Below are positions 25,032 to 35,060 of a stretch of 64,000 bases of DNA, piece by piece. The notes beneath the pieces were generated by a model. That model saw nothing but the letters and a program-made list of their open reading frames with translations. It did no database searches and had not been told where the DNA came from. Made by a program: the position numbers and the translations under genes. The DNA is from Paenibacillus segetis (GTDB lineage: Bacteria > Bacillota > Bacilli > Paenibacillales > Paenibacillaceae): positions 1,798,001 to 1,862,000 of the forward strand of contig NZ_BMFT01000001.1 of NCBI RefSeq assembly GCF_014639155.1, given 5' to 3'. Numbering within the stretch: the first letter of the stretch is position 1; every line of letters starts with the position of its first letter.

Positions 25032-26402
25032 ATGAACCGACAGCTTAGTTTCTCAAAAAGTGTTATTCTTATTATCTTTATTCTAGCATTTCTATTTGTA
25101 TCTATCTTTCTCTTAAAAGCGGAACCGCATCTCCCGCTTCTCGCAACAACCGTGGGTACAGCCACATTATTACGATTATTCGGCTTTACTTGGAAGAAGC
25201 TCGAATCTGCCATCATTCAAGGTATTCAAACGGCCATAATGCCAATTCTCATTCTATCGCTCATCGGCATACTGATCGCCGTGTGGATGATGAGTGGTAC
25301 GGTGCCGACGCTTTTATACTATGGTATGGATTATATTAACCCGCATTATTTTGCCGTGAGTGCATTATATGTCACCATCGTCGTCTCTATGTTCACCGGA
25401 AGCTCGTTCACTACAGTCAGTACGATCGGTGTCGCCTTCATGGGAATTGCTGTAACGACGGGTGTCTCTCCGACTTTAGCTGCAGGAGCGGTTATCTGTG
25501 GAGCTTGTTTTGGTGATAAGATGTCGCCATTATCCGATACGACGAATTTTGCTCCTGCGGTGGCTGGTATATCCATATTCACACATATTCGCAACATGAA
25601 GCACACAACGCTTCCGGCGCTTGTCGTGACTACTGTCTTTTTTCTGCTCGCGCCAAAGCCTAGTACTATCGATTTGTCATCGATACAAGATATCAAGCTT
25701 GCATTGCAAAGCGGTTTCCATATTCACTGGTTCACGTTGATTTCACCGCTTGCTGTTATCGTCTGCTCCATCAAGAGGGTCCCGATTATCCCAACGCTAA
25801 TCGTTGGTATTGTCACTGGACTTCTAGTGACCGCCTTCATTCAGCAACAAACGGCAGTTGATGTCTGGTTCAGCGTGATGCAGAGCGGCTACGAGAGCTC
25901 TATCACCAATGAAACGGTCGCTTCCATCGTAAATCGCGGCGGCTTGCAATCTATGATGTGGTCCGTATCTTTGATCTTAATCGCTTTATCATTAGGAGGA
26001 TTGTTACAGCATTGCGGAGTCATTGAATCCTTCTTCCATAAAGTCGTTCAACCATTGAAACGTAAAAGTAGTATTGTACTCATGACAGGTGCTTCATCGA
26101 TTGCGGTTAACGGCATGACAGGAGAGCAATATCTATCCATCCTATTGCCCGGCCAAATGTTCAAGGATGAGTATACTCGCAGAGATATTCCAGCAAAGAC
26201 ATTGTCCCGTACCCTGGAGGATTGCGGTACACTCGTTAACCCATTGATTCCATGGGGCGTCAGCGGTGCCTTCTTCGCAGCTACACTTGGTGTTCCGGTG
26301 ATCGAATATGCACCTTATGCAACCTTCTTGTGGTTAAGCCCGCTAATCACATTTGCCTATGCTTTGATACCTAGATTGCAGAGGAACTCGCTTGGTAAGT
26401 AA
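25032..26402 (+). CDS. NhaC-family Na+/H+ antiporter
   Basis: About 456 residues from ATG 25032, 10 nt after AAGGAG. Eleven to twelve hydrophobic segments are present, with NhaC signature regions GSSFTTVSTIGVAFMGIA, CGACFGDKMSPLSDTTN and EDCGTLVNPLIPWGVSG. Substrates are Na+ and H+ or possibly an organic anion exchange as in malate-lactate variants. A terminator follows. Confidence 0.92.
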   Translation: MNRQLSFSKSVILIIFILAFLFVSIFLLKAEPHLPLLATTVGTATLLRLFGFTWKKLESAIIQGIQTAIMPILILSLIGILIAVWMMSGTVPTLLYYGMDYINPHYFAVSALYVTIVVSMFTGSSFTTVSTIGVAFMGIAVTTGVSPTLAAGAVICGACFGDKMSPLSDTTNFAPAVAGISIFTHIRNMKHTTLPALVVTTVFFLLAPKPSTIDLSSIQDIKLALQSGFHIHWFTLISPLAVIVCSIKRVPIIPTLIVGIVTGLLVTAFIQQQTAVDVWFSVMQSGYESSITNETVASIVNRGGLQSMMWSVSLILIALSLGGLLQHCGVIESFFHKVVQPLKRKSSIVLMTGASSIAVNGMTGEQYLSILLPGQMFKDEYTRRDIPAKTLSRTLEDCGTLVNPLIPWGVSGAFFAATLGVPVIEYAPYATFLWLSPLITFAYALIPRLQRNSLGK

Positions 26403-26440
26403 AAATGTGACTATCAGTTAATAAACCAATAAATTATGTA

Positions 26441-26480
26441 AGCACCCCAACCAGATTATAATGAGCTGTGGGTGCTTTTT
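26441..26480 (+). terminator. Intrinsic terminator
   Basis: AGCACCC/GGGTGCT stem followed by TTTTT, downstream of the antiporter gene. Confidence 0.75.
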
Positions 26481-26576
26481 GCATTTTACAAAAAAATTAT
26501 AATAGCCTTGTCACAAAACAGCTGTTTGTATTGTTATAACGTGTATAAATGGGAAACTAACACGAAAGGAGTACAT

Positions 26577-27134
26577 ATGAAACCAGATCTTGAAGACATA
26601 CTGTTATCCGATGCGCAAATTGAATTGATCATTCAGCAGATCAAAGAAGGTCACAAGGAACCGTTTCGATTCCTGGTTAAACAATATCAACGTCGGATCC
26701 ACGTTTATTGCTATCATATGATGGGCAATCGACAGGAAGCCGAGGATGCGGTTCAAGATATTTTTGTAAAGTGTTATCAGCATTTAGCCAGTTATACAGA
26801 GAACATTTCTTTTACGGCTTGGTTATACAGAATATCCTATAATCACTGTATGAATTTACTGAAAAAGCGAAAAGCAAGGCATAGGGTGTTCAGTTTGTAC
26901 CGAATGGAACAACAAATCATCGTGTCTGATAAAAATGACTACGACGATCTCGTAGGAGATTTACTTAGCGGACTCTCGTCTGAAGAGAGAAATCTGATTT
27001 TAATGAGGGTACTAGATGAACGTACCTTTGAAGAGATTGGGCAAATCTTGGGGTGCAAACCAGCCACTGTACGCAAAAAATATGAACGGTTAAAAAAACG
27101 ACTGAGATTGAGACCCCTCTGGTCTCAACGATAG
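26577..27134 (+). CDS. ECF sigma factor (sigma-70 family)
   Basis: 185 residues from ATG 26577 after AAAGGAG. Region 2 shows YHMMGNRQEAEDAVQDIFVKCYQ, and region 4 shows LSSEERNLILMRVLDERTFEEIG with the helix-turn-helix LGCKPATVRKKYERLKK. The next gene, 13 bp downstream, encodes a membrane protein with DUF4367, so the pair looks like a sigma factor and its regulator. Confidence 0.93.
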   Translation: MKPDLEDILLSDAQIELIIQQIKEGHKEPFRFLVKQYQRRIHVYCYHMMGNRQEAEDAVQDIFVKCYQHLASYTENISFTAWLYRISYNHCMNLLKKRKARHRVFSLYRMEQQIIVSDKNDYDDLVGDLLSGLSSEERNLILMRVLDERTFEEIGQILGCKPATVRKKYERLKKRLRLRPLWSQR

Positions 27135-27147
27135 GAGGGAACAACAA

Positions 27148-28083
27148 ATGAGGCTTAAAGACCTTTCTCAGGAAAAAGGTATGATTCATAAAATCAAAGT
27201 TGTCATGGAGATGACAAATCTACCTGAGCAAGATTTCACTGATCGGGTTATGAATAAGATTGTGAACATGGAAAATGTGCCAGCAATTTCTCGCAAAGCT
27301 CCAGTTATTACGATGAAAAGATTCATGATCGCCGTAGGTGTGATCTGTCTGTTGAGTGGATTTTCCTATGCGGCTACAGCGTGGTTTAATTTACATGATA
27401 ATGCAGGTAACATTGTCCTGGAGGTCAGAAAGACCAATACGAAGATTCCAGATTGGCAGACTAGGATTCTGGAAGAAGTTCAGCAGACCATAGCACCAGG
27501 CGAGTCAGCGGTTGTCTATTTCGGAAGCAAAGAAGAGATTGTTACACAGTCAACGGACCAGATTCTATGGACGTCTTCTCCTAGAGAATATCGTGATCAG
27601 GACGAATTTAATAGTACAATTACAAGAGAAGTCAGAGGGCCGTTAACTACAATACAACGAGTAGATCAGGTGCCTGAAGGATATGAATTTGAAGCCGGTT
27701 ATTTGCTCATGAACTATCTACCGACAAGTCAGGAGGATGACCAACTCACTTTTGCTAAATCATCAGATGGTAAGGAATATGCTTACGGCGTAAGACTGCC
27801 AGGCAATGTAATCCAGTCGATTGCGTGGAAATACAGGAAGGACAGACAGGAAGTTGACTACCAAGTTCATTTTGTAGCTGGTGATGAAAAGTCGAAGTTC
27901 TTTGATATGGAACCATCTAAGGATTCCATTATTAAAGTAGCGGGCATAGAAACTTATTATTATGACCGCACCTTGAACTGGGTGGTGAAGAGCGAGGGAG
28001 GATTCATGAACTATCGCCTTTTTGGACCTGCAGCAACGAAAGAGCAACTTGTAGATTTCGCTAAGGCTATATTGACGCATTAA
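27148..28083 (+). CDS. Membrane protein with DUF4367, probable anti-sigma factor
   Basis: 311 residues. A cytoplasmic N-terminal segment (about 1-65) is followed by one membrane helix (about 66-85) and an extracellular part ending in a DUF4367 domain (about 170-310). This single-pass architecture matches anti-sigma or sigma-regulatory partners of ECF factors in Bacillales. It follows the sigma gene directly. GGAGGG precedes the start. Confidence 0.82.
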   Translation: MRLKDLSQEKGMIHKIKVVMEMTNLPEQDFTDRVMNKIVNMENVPAISRKAPVITMKRFMIAVGVICLLSGFSYAATAWFNLHDNAGNIVLEVRKTNTKIPDWQTRILEEVQQTIAPGESAVVYFGSKEEIVTQSTDQILWTSSPREYRDQDEFNSTITREVRGPLTTIQRVDQVPEGYEFEAGYLLMNYLPTSQEDDQLTFAKSSDGKEYAYGVRLPGNVIQSIAWKYRKDRQEVDYQVHFVAGDEKSKFFDMEPSKDSIIKVAGIETYYYDRTLNWVVKSEGGFMNYRLFGPAATKEQLVDFAKAILTH

Positions 28084-28166
28084 AGTGCAATGTAGTTGCG
28101 TTGCATAACTTAAGCAAAAAAGTCTAAGGATTGTTGCGTCATAATAAAGGAAGTGTCTAAGAAAGA

Positions 28167-29591
28167 ATGAGAAGATTTCTAACCGTCGAATGGTTTGCTG
28201 TATTAGCAGGTATATGTCTTGTCACCATTCTATTATTCACTCATCCATTTATCGGTGTTGCTGACAACGGGGATTTTCTGCGGGTTATGGGAACCAGTGG
28301 ACTGAATTATGGAGTACCCGGAGAGTCTTATGAGGATCGTTTTTTCGGATATGCCCACCAGTATTTCGCTTATGATCAGTTCTTCCGGGGCTTTTATACG
28401 TCTACACAAATGATATTAGTTATAGTGGCACGCAAGATAGGATATGTTATTCATCCGTCTTCCTTTGATATTCGTGTGCTTGGGGCTTTATATGCTGTAC
28501 TTCTGCTATCGGCAACTTATATCATTGTTCGTTATAATCAATACAAATCGACGATCGTAGGCATCGTGCTTGCTCTTTGCTTGCTGTTCGTATTCTATGA
28601 CATCGGATATATTGCCTATTTCAATTCGCTGTTTGGCGAACCCGTTTCGCTCGTGTTTTTATTGTTGTCAGTTGGTTTTGGGCTATGTTTGTTACATCAG
28701 AAGGAACCGTCACAAAAAATGTTCTGGCTATACTTTATTGGGGTCTTCTTCCTGACATTCTCTAAAATCCAAAATGCCCCGGTAGGCATTATGTTTGCCC
28801 TATTAGGTTTCCGTTTCACCATGCTCCGTCAAGACAAGACCTGGCGGCGGCTAACAGTCTGGCTGTCGGTCTCCATGATTGTGCTTTCGGTTGGAAATTA
28901 CATTGTAGCTCCAAAGGAACTGAAGGACATCAATTTGTATCAGACTGTTTTCTTTGGGATATTGAAAGATTCTCCCAATATAGAACAGGATCTACAGGAG
29001 CTTGGATTGCCTGAGCATCTGCTATCGCTTGCTGGTACGAATTACTTCCAGAGTGATACGGTGATCATACAGGATGCACCCTCCATGAAGCAGGATTTTT
29101 ATGACCGTGTATCTCACATGGATGTCGTGCTATTTTATATGAAGCATCCGAATCGGCTTATCGAGAAAATGAAATATGCAGCGAACAACAGCATGAGCAT
29201 TCGGCCATACTATCTAGGCAATTATTTGAAGCAGGAACATAAACCTTCTGGCGCATTAACTATTAGCTACAGTTGCTGGAGTGAGTTCAAAAATTCGTAT
29301 GTACCTAGATCATTGTTGTTCATAACCTTGTTCTATCTCATTTATTATGCTATCGCTATGTTCGAGTACATTCGCCACCGTGATCGAACCATCCGGATTC
29401 GGATAGAATTGATGATGCTGATTGGATTATTGGGGTTTATGGGCTTTTTGACTCCAATCATAGGCGATGGCCAGGCAGACATAGGAAAGCATCTATTCCT
29501 GTTTAACGTCTGCGTTGATATGATGCTTGTTGTATCCTTGACATGGATTGTTTATCAACTTGTGAATTTCAAAAAATCTGATTTGGGGTAG
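28167..29591 (+). CDS. Polytopic membrane protein, possible GT-C-like glycan transferase (WsfD-like)
   Basis: 474 residues with about ten hydrophobic segments. An early extracytoplasmic loop carries VADNGDFLRVMGTSGLNY, which has the acidic residue pattern of GT-C polymer-sugar transferases; related Paenibacillus proteins are sometimes annotated as glycan hexose transferase WsfD (recalled, not checked). A conserved GDGQADIGKHLFLFN stretch lies near the C terminus. Function not established. Confidence 0.6.
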   Translation: MRRFLTVEWFAVLAGICLVTILLFTHPFIGVADNGDFLRVMGTSGLNYGVPGESYEDRFFGYAHQYFAYDQFFRGFYTSTQMILVIVARKIGYVIHPSSFDIRVLGALYAVLLLSATYIIVRYNQYKSTIVGIVLALCLLFVFYDIGYIAYFNSLFGEPVSLVFLLLSVGFGLCLLHQKEPSQKMFWLYFIGVFFLTFSKIQNAPVGIMFALLGFRFTMLRQDKTWRRLTVWLSVSMIVLSVGNYIVAPKELKDINLYQTVFFGILKDSPNIEQDLQELGLPEHLLSLAGTNYFQSDTVIIQDAPSMKQDFYDRVSHMDVVLFYMKHPNRLIEKMKYAANNSMSIRPYYLGNYLKQEHKPSGALTISYSCWSEFKNSYVPRSLLFITLFYLIYYAIAMFEYIRHRDRTIRIRIELMMLIGLLGFMGFLTPIIGDGQADIGKHLFLFNVCVDMMLVVSLTWIVYQLVNFKKSDLG

Positions 29592-29825
29592 TACCAGCAA
29601 AGTAATCCCTTGTTGGCGCTGCCCTTTTACCAGCTCATTGTATAGGTTCATCTTTTTTACTTCATAATTAATAGAAGTGATTACATTTTGTATCCGTGAT
29701 TATTTTACTTGAGTTAATTCACCGTAATGAGTATGATAAACTTTTCGATAATCGATTAATGTTCTGAACTTTTATTTAAAATACTACTTAGAACTGAACT
29801 CTATAACTGGAAAAGGATTTGCTAA

Positions 29826-30977
29826 ATGAAAAGATTCTTTGCATTATTCATAATGTTGATCATCATGTTTAGTTTTCAAGATCAGTCCTATGCTATGGAA
29901 AGCAAGGGAATCCAGCCACTTAATAGTGAAGCTGTCATTTTGATCGATGGAACCACAGGCACTATTTTATATGAAAAAGATAGCGAAAAGTTGATGTATC
30001 CCGCAAGTATCACCAAAATTGTTACAGGGATCATCGCGCTTGAAGAAGGAAATATAAATGATCTTGTAACCGTTAGCAAGAATGCGAGGAATATCGATGG
30101 TACAAGAGTTTACTTAGTTGAAGGTGAACAAGTTTCATTATTAAAGCTTATACAAGGAATGCTAATTAACTCAGGCAACGATGCAGCAACCGCTATTGCA
30201 GAGCATTTCGATGGAAGTGAAGCTCAGTTTGCAGAACGAATGAATCAATTTGTTAGGGAAAAGGTTGGTACCCGAAATACTACGTTTCAAAATCCACACG
30301 GGTTGTTCGATGAGAACCATGTAACAACAGCTTACGATATGGCGCTCATTACACAGTACGCGATGAAAAATCCAGTGTTTCGATCCATAGTAAGTACCAA
30401 AAGTATGGAATGGATTGGAGAGGGCTGGGAGACGACAATCTATAATCACAATCGACTTTTGTGGCGGTATGAAGGCACGACGGGTGTGAAGAATGGTTAT
30501 GTTACTCAGTCCGGGTATACTTTGGTTGCTTCAGCCAAGCGTGAGGGCTCAGAGTGGATCGCGGTTACCTTAAATGCGAGCTCAGCAGAGTTAGCCTATA
30601 GCGATATGGAAAATCTCTTTGATTACGGTTTTAACAATTATCAAACCAATCTATATACAGTAGATCCTTTAGTGATTTTAAAATACCAAGATCGTTTTCA
30701 GATTCCCAATCAATTAGTCTTTACAAGTAAGAAATCCGAATCATTCCATGTTGAATTTAATGAAAGTAATGGTCAGCTCGTTGTTGTTGACTCGAACGAT
30801 AATCAGGTTTATTCTAAACAATTAATCCCGTTAATTAAAAATAAATACATCTTAGACAAGCTAAGAAGCCCATTGAACGAGGCAAGTCAATCCTTTATCG
30901 CAGCTAAAAGTATTTCCATAGCGTTACCAGTGTTATTAATTCTTCTATTTGTGAGAAAAAAGATGCGGAAGAGCTAG
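29826..30977 (+). CDS. D-alanyl-D-alanine carboxypeptidase (DacF-like)
   Basis: 383 residues. A signal peptide (about 1-23) is followed by a class C-type low-mass PBP domain with SITK (Ser61, Lys64) and SGN (116-118). The third motif, normally KTG, reads KNG (222-224). The protein ends in a transmembrane anchor (LPVLLILLFVRKKMRKS). It would trim stem peptides of peptidoglycan; the altered KTG box may change activity or beta-lactam binding. Confidence 0.9.
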   Translation: MKRFFALFIMLIIMFSFQDQSYAMESKGIQPLNSEAVILIDGTTGTILYEKDSEKLMYPASITKIVTGIIALEEGNINDLVTVSKNARNIDGTRVYLVEGEQVSLLKLIQGMLINSGNDAATAIAEHFDGSEAQFAERMNQFVREKVGTRNTTFQNPHGLFDENHVTTAYDMALITQYAMKNPVFRSIVSTKSMEWIGEGWETTIYNHNRLLWRYEGTTGVKNGYVTQSGYTLVASAKREGSEWIAVTLNASSAELAYSDMENLFDYGFNNYQTNLYTVDPLVILKYQDRFQIPNQLVFTSKKSESFHVEFNESNGQLVVVDSNDNQVYSKQLIPLIKNKYILDKLRSPLNEASQSFIAAKSISIALPVLLILLFVRKKMRKS

Positions 30978-30992
30978 TACTATTTACTACCG

Positions 30993-31859
30993 TTAATATA
31001 GCTCCTTCGGGTTCATGCCGTAGACCTGTATGAGCTCCAAGAGTGGGCTGTTCGCAATACTTTTTGGTGTGATAATCCTGCCGCCATTACTATCCAGATC
31101 GTAACCAAATTGGCGGTAGGCTTCCCATACCAGGTGAGCACAATGTGTTTCCTTTAGCTTATTTTCAGGGTGCTTGGCAGACCATATACCTACTCCAAAA
31201 CCATAGGGTACGCCATTCAGTCGGTTGACTGCTTCCTGTGCAATTGTATGTCTCTCTTCAGCAGATGTGTTTTTTAAGCGGAAGACAAGAAAGCTCGGAT
31301 ATTTCTCCCATTTTCCAATCGTCTGGAACCCGGAATTCTCCCCCAGGACGGCTGACTCCAATGTCAGTCCTTCGTTCGCATCCACCACGATCGCCGCATG
31401 GCCATTTCTCCAGCCAAAGGTGAGTGAGTTTTGAGTGATTAGGATATCGCCATCTTCAAGTGCAATCATCTCAGATCCCGCCGTATAGTTACCCTTTTTG
31501 TCTACAACGAATTCTTCGTTTGAAATGGGGCTATTTTTTTCGCGAACTAGTAGAGGAGTTGAGAAGAATTGATTTTGAATCTGATAAATCATATTCTCCT
31601 TTCCTGTAGCTAGAAGCTTGTCTACAACCGGACGACCAAGTCCTGATTGCTTGAGTAGAATCTCATAATCATGCTCGTTCAGTACATCCTTCGTTAGAAT
31701 TGTAGATAAATCGACCATAGAGTAATCTGGCGTCCAATGAGCGAACGGCTCTGCGGCAAGGGTCCAGCGGTGTAGAAATAATATCAATCCAAGCACTGCG
31801 ATCATTCCTATCAAAATCCTAAAACTCCAACTTCTTTTCTTTCGCGTAGTTGTGCTCAT
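30993..31859 (-). CDS. YiiX/YebB-like NlpC/P60-superfamily protein
   Basis: 288 residues with an N-terminal membrane anchor (about 12-32). The catalytic layout is circularly permuted: His in TFGWRNGHAAIVVDA and Cys in ETHCAHLVWEAYRQFGYDLD, typical of YiiX/C92 cysteine hydrolases of the lipid or cell-wall amide type. Convergent with the carboxypeptidase gene. Confidence 0.8.
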   Translation of the reverse strand: MSTTTRKKRSWSFRILIGMIAVLGLILFLHRWTLAAEPFAHWTPDYSMVDLSTILTKDVLNEHDYEILLKQSGLGRPVVDKLLATGKENMIYQIQNQFFSTPLLVREKNSPISNEEFVVDKKGNYTAGSEMIALEDGDILITQNSLTFGWRNGHAAIVVDANEGLTLESAVLGENSGFQTIGKWEKYPSFLVFRLKNTSAEERHTIAQEAVNRLNGVPYGFGVGIWSAKHPENKLKETHCAHLVWEAYRQFGYDLDSNGGRIITPKSIANSPLLELIQVYGMNPKELY

Positions 31860-32114
31860 TTCACTGCCCTCACTATCTAGCTGTAAGTTTAAGAGTTAAG
31901 ATACATATCACAGCCTTATTATCGGCAAGGAGCATAGGAAATAATCGTTCGATTAGGTGGCTCCATCGGAGTATTCTCAAAGGAAACTTCGCACTCTTTT
32001 GGGAGGGGCATTGGTTCTCCTTCTTCATGACACCTCAAGGAATTTTGAGTTTTTTTGTATGAAATGAACTTTTTTAATCGCTGCGATCTCTTATCTATGA
32101 AAAGGGGTGAGAAC

Positions 32115-32717
32115 TTGAAAGTAAGCCGTCTTGTCAAACAAGCCCAAAAAGGCAACAAGGAAGCTTTATTACAGCTAATCATAGCTGATCAGGACGCTTA
32201 TTATCGTCTTGCCCATACATACATGGGAAATGAGCATGACGCGATGGATGCAATGGAAGACATGATTGTTACACTTTATGAAAAGATTGATCAGTTGCAT
32301 AAAGGCGAAGCATTCTACAGCTGGAGCAAAACCATTCTCGTCAATCGGTGCAAAACATTACTCCGCAAAAAGGATCGATTTCTTCCATTGGAGAACGAGC
32401 GAGAATCCCCACTTGCTGCATTAACTGACGATAATCCCTATCGCCACTCAGAGTCTGAGATGAATATGGATATGTTGCTATCTCATCTGAATGCACAGCA
32501 AAGGGAAGCGATCGAACTTCGTTATGTTCATGATCTTCCGTACCAGACGATTGCGGACATGACCGGTACACCGCTTGGCACAATCAAATCTAGAATCTCA
32601 CAAGGATTACAAAAACTGAAATTCTTAATCGGAGGTGATGGTTATGCAAACGATCGAGGAGAAATTACTCGAACACAAACAAAGCTTGAATGTGGTACAG
32701 GCTCCGGCAGAACTTGA
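32115..32717 (+). CDS. ECF sigma factor
   Basis: About 200 residues from TTG 32115, five nt after GGGGTGAG; a longer ATG start at 32055 has no ribosome site. Region 2 includes YMGNEHDAMDAMEDMIVTLYE and region 4 includes AQQREAIELRYVHDLPYQTIADMTGTPLGTIKSR. The last 25 residues or so overlap the next gene by about 74 bp in another frame and look non-conserved (DGYANDRGEITRTQ). Confidence 0.9.
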   Translation: MKVSRLVKQAQKGNKEALLQLIIADQDAYYRLAHTYMGNEHDAMDAMEDMIVTLYEKIDQLHKGEAFYSWSKTILVNRCKTLLRKKDRFLPLENERESPLAALTDDNPYRHSESEMNMDMLLSHLNAQQREAIELRYVHDLPYQTIADMTGTPLGTIKSRISQGLQKLKFLIGGDGYANDRGEITRTQTKLECGTGSGRT

Positions 32718-33957
32718 GAGCAGACTTCGCAATGCACTTGAACATGTCCCCGCTAAGAAGAAGAATATGAGCAGACCTATGACGTGGATTGCATCATCAG
32801 CTGCAGCACTCCTTCTAATTATCGGAACGTATCAATATCCAGCCTTTGCTTATTATGGAAGTAAGTTGCTTAATACAACCGATTTGTATTCTCTCAGTTT
32901 TTCTGAAGTGGCAGATCAAGGATACGGTCAAACGGTAAACAAGAGCAAAACACTTGATGATGGTACGGTCATAACCATTGATGGTGTTATAGCGGATGAA
33001 AATGCATTGCTCATGTATTACACCGTTGGTCGACATGCAGGCTCCGTATATAATGACCATGGTTCATATCGTTATGGTGTGGATGGTTTGCATGGCTTCA
33101 TGACGAATTCAGATTGGAAAGAAGGAGGTGGCAACCCTAGCGAAGATGAGACCCAGTTCGAGGGAGTATATAAATTTGAGCCCGTTAGTCCATTCGCAAG
33201 AACGTTAACCGTTACATTTTATGAGTGGCTGGATAATGGGGAGCGGGCATCATATCCTATCTCTTTCGATTTTGAAGCGAATAAAGCGATGAAAAGTATG
33301 ATTAAAGAGGATATTTCAAAATCCGTTCCTGTAGATGAGGGGACTGTCCATTATGACTCCATTACTGCTTCGCCAACTTCAACCATCGTTAAGGGGCATT
33401 ATGACATGGATGAAAAGGGATATCCAAGATTTATGGGTAATACGAAACTTTATGTGAATGGAACAGAAATGAAACCAAGGAGAATGCAGTCATCGGATGA
33501 TTCTAAAAAGGATATCTTGGGATTTGAACTTGAATTTGATGTGCTTCCGACAGACAAGATAAAGACCATTGAACTTGTACTCGAAGATTTTCCCGGATAT
33601 CAGAAAGTAGAAGAACCCATCTCCCTAGCCTCACCATCAGATCAATCCATCAAAATTGGCGATGAAAAGGTATGGATTCGGAGCGTAACAAAAACCGATG
33701 CAGGCTATGATATCGTTATCGCCAGAAAACAATTCACATTCTTGGAAACGGATAATTTATCCGTTCAAGCTGGTGATATCGTAGTTCCCGTATCATCAAT
33801 TTCCTCATCACGCCCGTGGGATCTGAAGAACGGTAACATCCTGTGGGAGCAGACGTATTCTTTTAACATAACGGAGAAACCGGAACGCTTGCTACTGGAC
33901 GGATTTGACTATATTAAAACCTACGATAAGACAATATCTATTCCTGTAGGTCAATAA
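32644..33957 (+). CDS. Anti-sigma factor with DUF4179 and DUF5643-like domains
   Basis: About 437 residues from ATG 32644, spaced from GGAGGTGAT. A short cytoplasmic N terminus (1-45) and one membrane helix (about 48-65) are followed by a DUF4179 domain (YSLSFSEVADQGYGQTVNKSKTLDDGTVITIDGV) and a C-terminal DUF5643-like beta domain. It overlaps the sigma gene, consistent with translational coupling of the pair. Confidence 0.88.
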   Translation: MQTIEEKLLEHKQSLNVVQAPAELESRLRNALEHVPAKKKNMSRPMTWIASSAAALLLIIGTYQYPAFAYYGSKLLNTTDLYSLSFSEVADQGYGQTVNKSKTLDDGTVITIDGVIADENALLMYYTVGRHAGSVYNDHGSYRYGVDGLHGFMTNSDWKEGGGNPSEDETQFEGVYKFEPVSPFARTLTVTFYEWLDNGERASYPISFDFEANKAMKSMIKEDISKSVPVDEGTVHYDSITASPTSTIVKGHYDMDEKGYPRFMGNTKLYVNGTEMKPRRMQSSDDSKKDILGFELEFDVLPTDKIKTIELVLEDFPGYQKVEEPISLASPSDQSIKIGDEKVWIRSVTKTDAGYDIVIARKQFTFLETDNLSVQAGDIVVPVSSISSSRPWDLKNGNILWEQTYSFNITEKPERLLLDGFDYIKTYDKTISIPVGQ

Positions 33958-34444
33958 AATTACCATTAGGTTATAATGAAAGAATAATAATGATTTCTGA
34001 TCTTGTTACACCAAGTGCCATAAACCATATATGAAAGCATCGTTTGGGAAGTAGCTACAAGCTCAGACATCTAACGACCCAGCCTAAGATTGGAGCTATC
34101 TAAGGCTGGGTCGTTTCGTAAATACAGAAACGTTATGAAAAATGAATGTGGAAAAAAGCAGATGATTTAAGAAGAAACGGGGATTTATATTATGAATAAT
34201 AACAAAATCATGGAAGAACATATTGAAGGACTTTCAGAAAAATTGAAGACTGTATATTAAACAACGAGCTATTGTAAAGTAATGAAATCACTTAGACATG
34301 GACATGGGAAGGTTGGCCTCCTCAGAAATACACGATAAAAAGTCGAATCGTATATTGTTATGCGGATTTGATAATTAAGAATCGGTTAAGTTAAAAAAGA
34401 TTTTTGAAACTCATTAATCTTATTGAAAAGAAGAGGAGAAAAGA
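33958..34444. other. Gene-poor stretch opening the accessory region
   Basis: It holds a degenerate attC-like element (34064-34138) and a 22-codon remnant (34192-34260, MNNNKIMEEHIEGLSEKLKTVY truncated by stop). No intact gene is seen. Confidence 0.6.
34064..34138 (+). repeat. Degenerate attC-like element with terminator-like hairpin core
   Basis: CAGACATCTAAC (left box, CTAAC 34071-34075) is followed by the hairpin GACCCAGCCTAAGAT/ATCTAAGGCTGGGTC (34076-34112), then TTTCGTAAATACAGAAAC and the right box GTTATGA. The right end matches that of the well-formed elements at 58-64 kb; the left GTATTCACG arm is missing. Confidence 0.6.
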
Positions 34445-34903
34445 ATGGACTATATTAAGTGGATTAGAAGCAAAGTCGGTAGCGAAATGATAATTCTTAA
34501 TTTTGCTGGAGCTATAATAACTAATGAAGAAGGACAAATTTTATTACAACGAAGAAAAGATAAAGATGCATGGGGATTTCCAGGTGGAGCTATGGAGATT
34601 GGTGAATCCGCAGAAGAAACAGCAAAAAGAGAAGTAGAAGAAGAAACCGGGTTGAAAATTAATATCAAAGAACTAATTGGTATTTATACTAAGTACTTTG
34701 ATGAATATCCAAATGGAGATCAAGCGCAAACAATTTCATTTGTTTTTAAAGGGGACATTACTGGAGGAGAAGTAATTAAGGAGAATGAAGAAAGTATAGA
34801 ACTTAAATTTTTTGATAAAGACGAGATTCCAGAATTATTTAATCAACAACATAATGATGCATTTCATGATTTTCTTAATAAGAGAACTGGAGTATATAGA
34901 TAG
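34445..34903 (+). CDS. NUDIX hydrolase
   Basis: 152 residues with the NUDIX box GGAMEIGESAEETAKREVEEETGLKI (about residues 51-76; only key residues: Gly, Arg-Glu-x-x-Glu-Glu, Gly). It hydrolyses nucleoside diphosphate-linked compounds; substrate unknown. AGAGGAG precedes the ATG. Base composition is clearly more AT-rich than the 1-34 kb genes. Confidence 0.93.
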   Translation: MDYIKWIRSKVGSEMIILNFAGAIITNEEGQILLQRRKDKDAWGFPGGAMEIGESAEETAKREVEEETGLKINIKELIGIYTKYFDEYPNGDQAQTISFVFKGDITGGEVIKENEESIELKFFDKDEIPELFNQQHNDAFHDFLNKRTGVYR

Positions 34904-35060
34904 TCTGGATTTAGCTTTTTGGTCAGATAATTTTACTTTTACAAGAACAACTATTCCAAGAACAAGACAAACATATAATAGAGGATGTTTTTCAATTAAT
35001 TACATATCGAAGTCTCTTTATGTTTATTAATTTGACTAAAGGGTGAAAGGAGAAAGTTAG

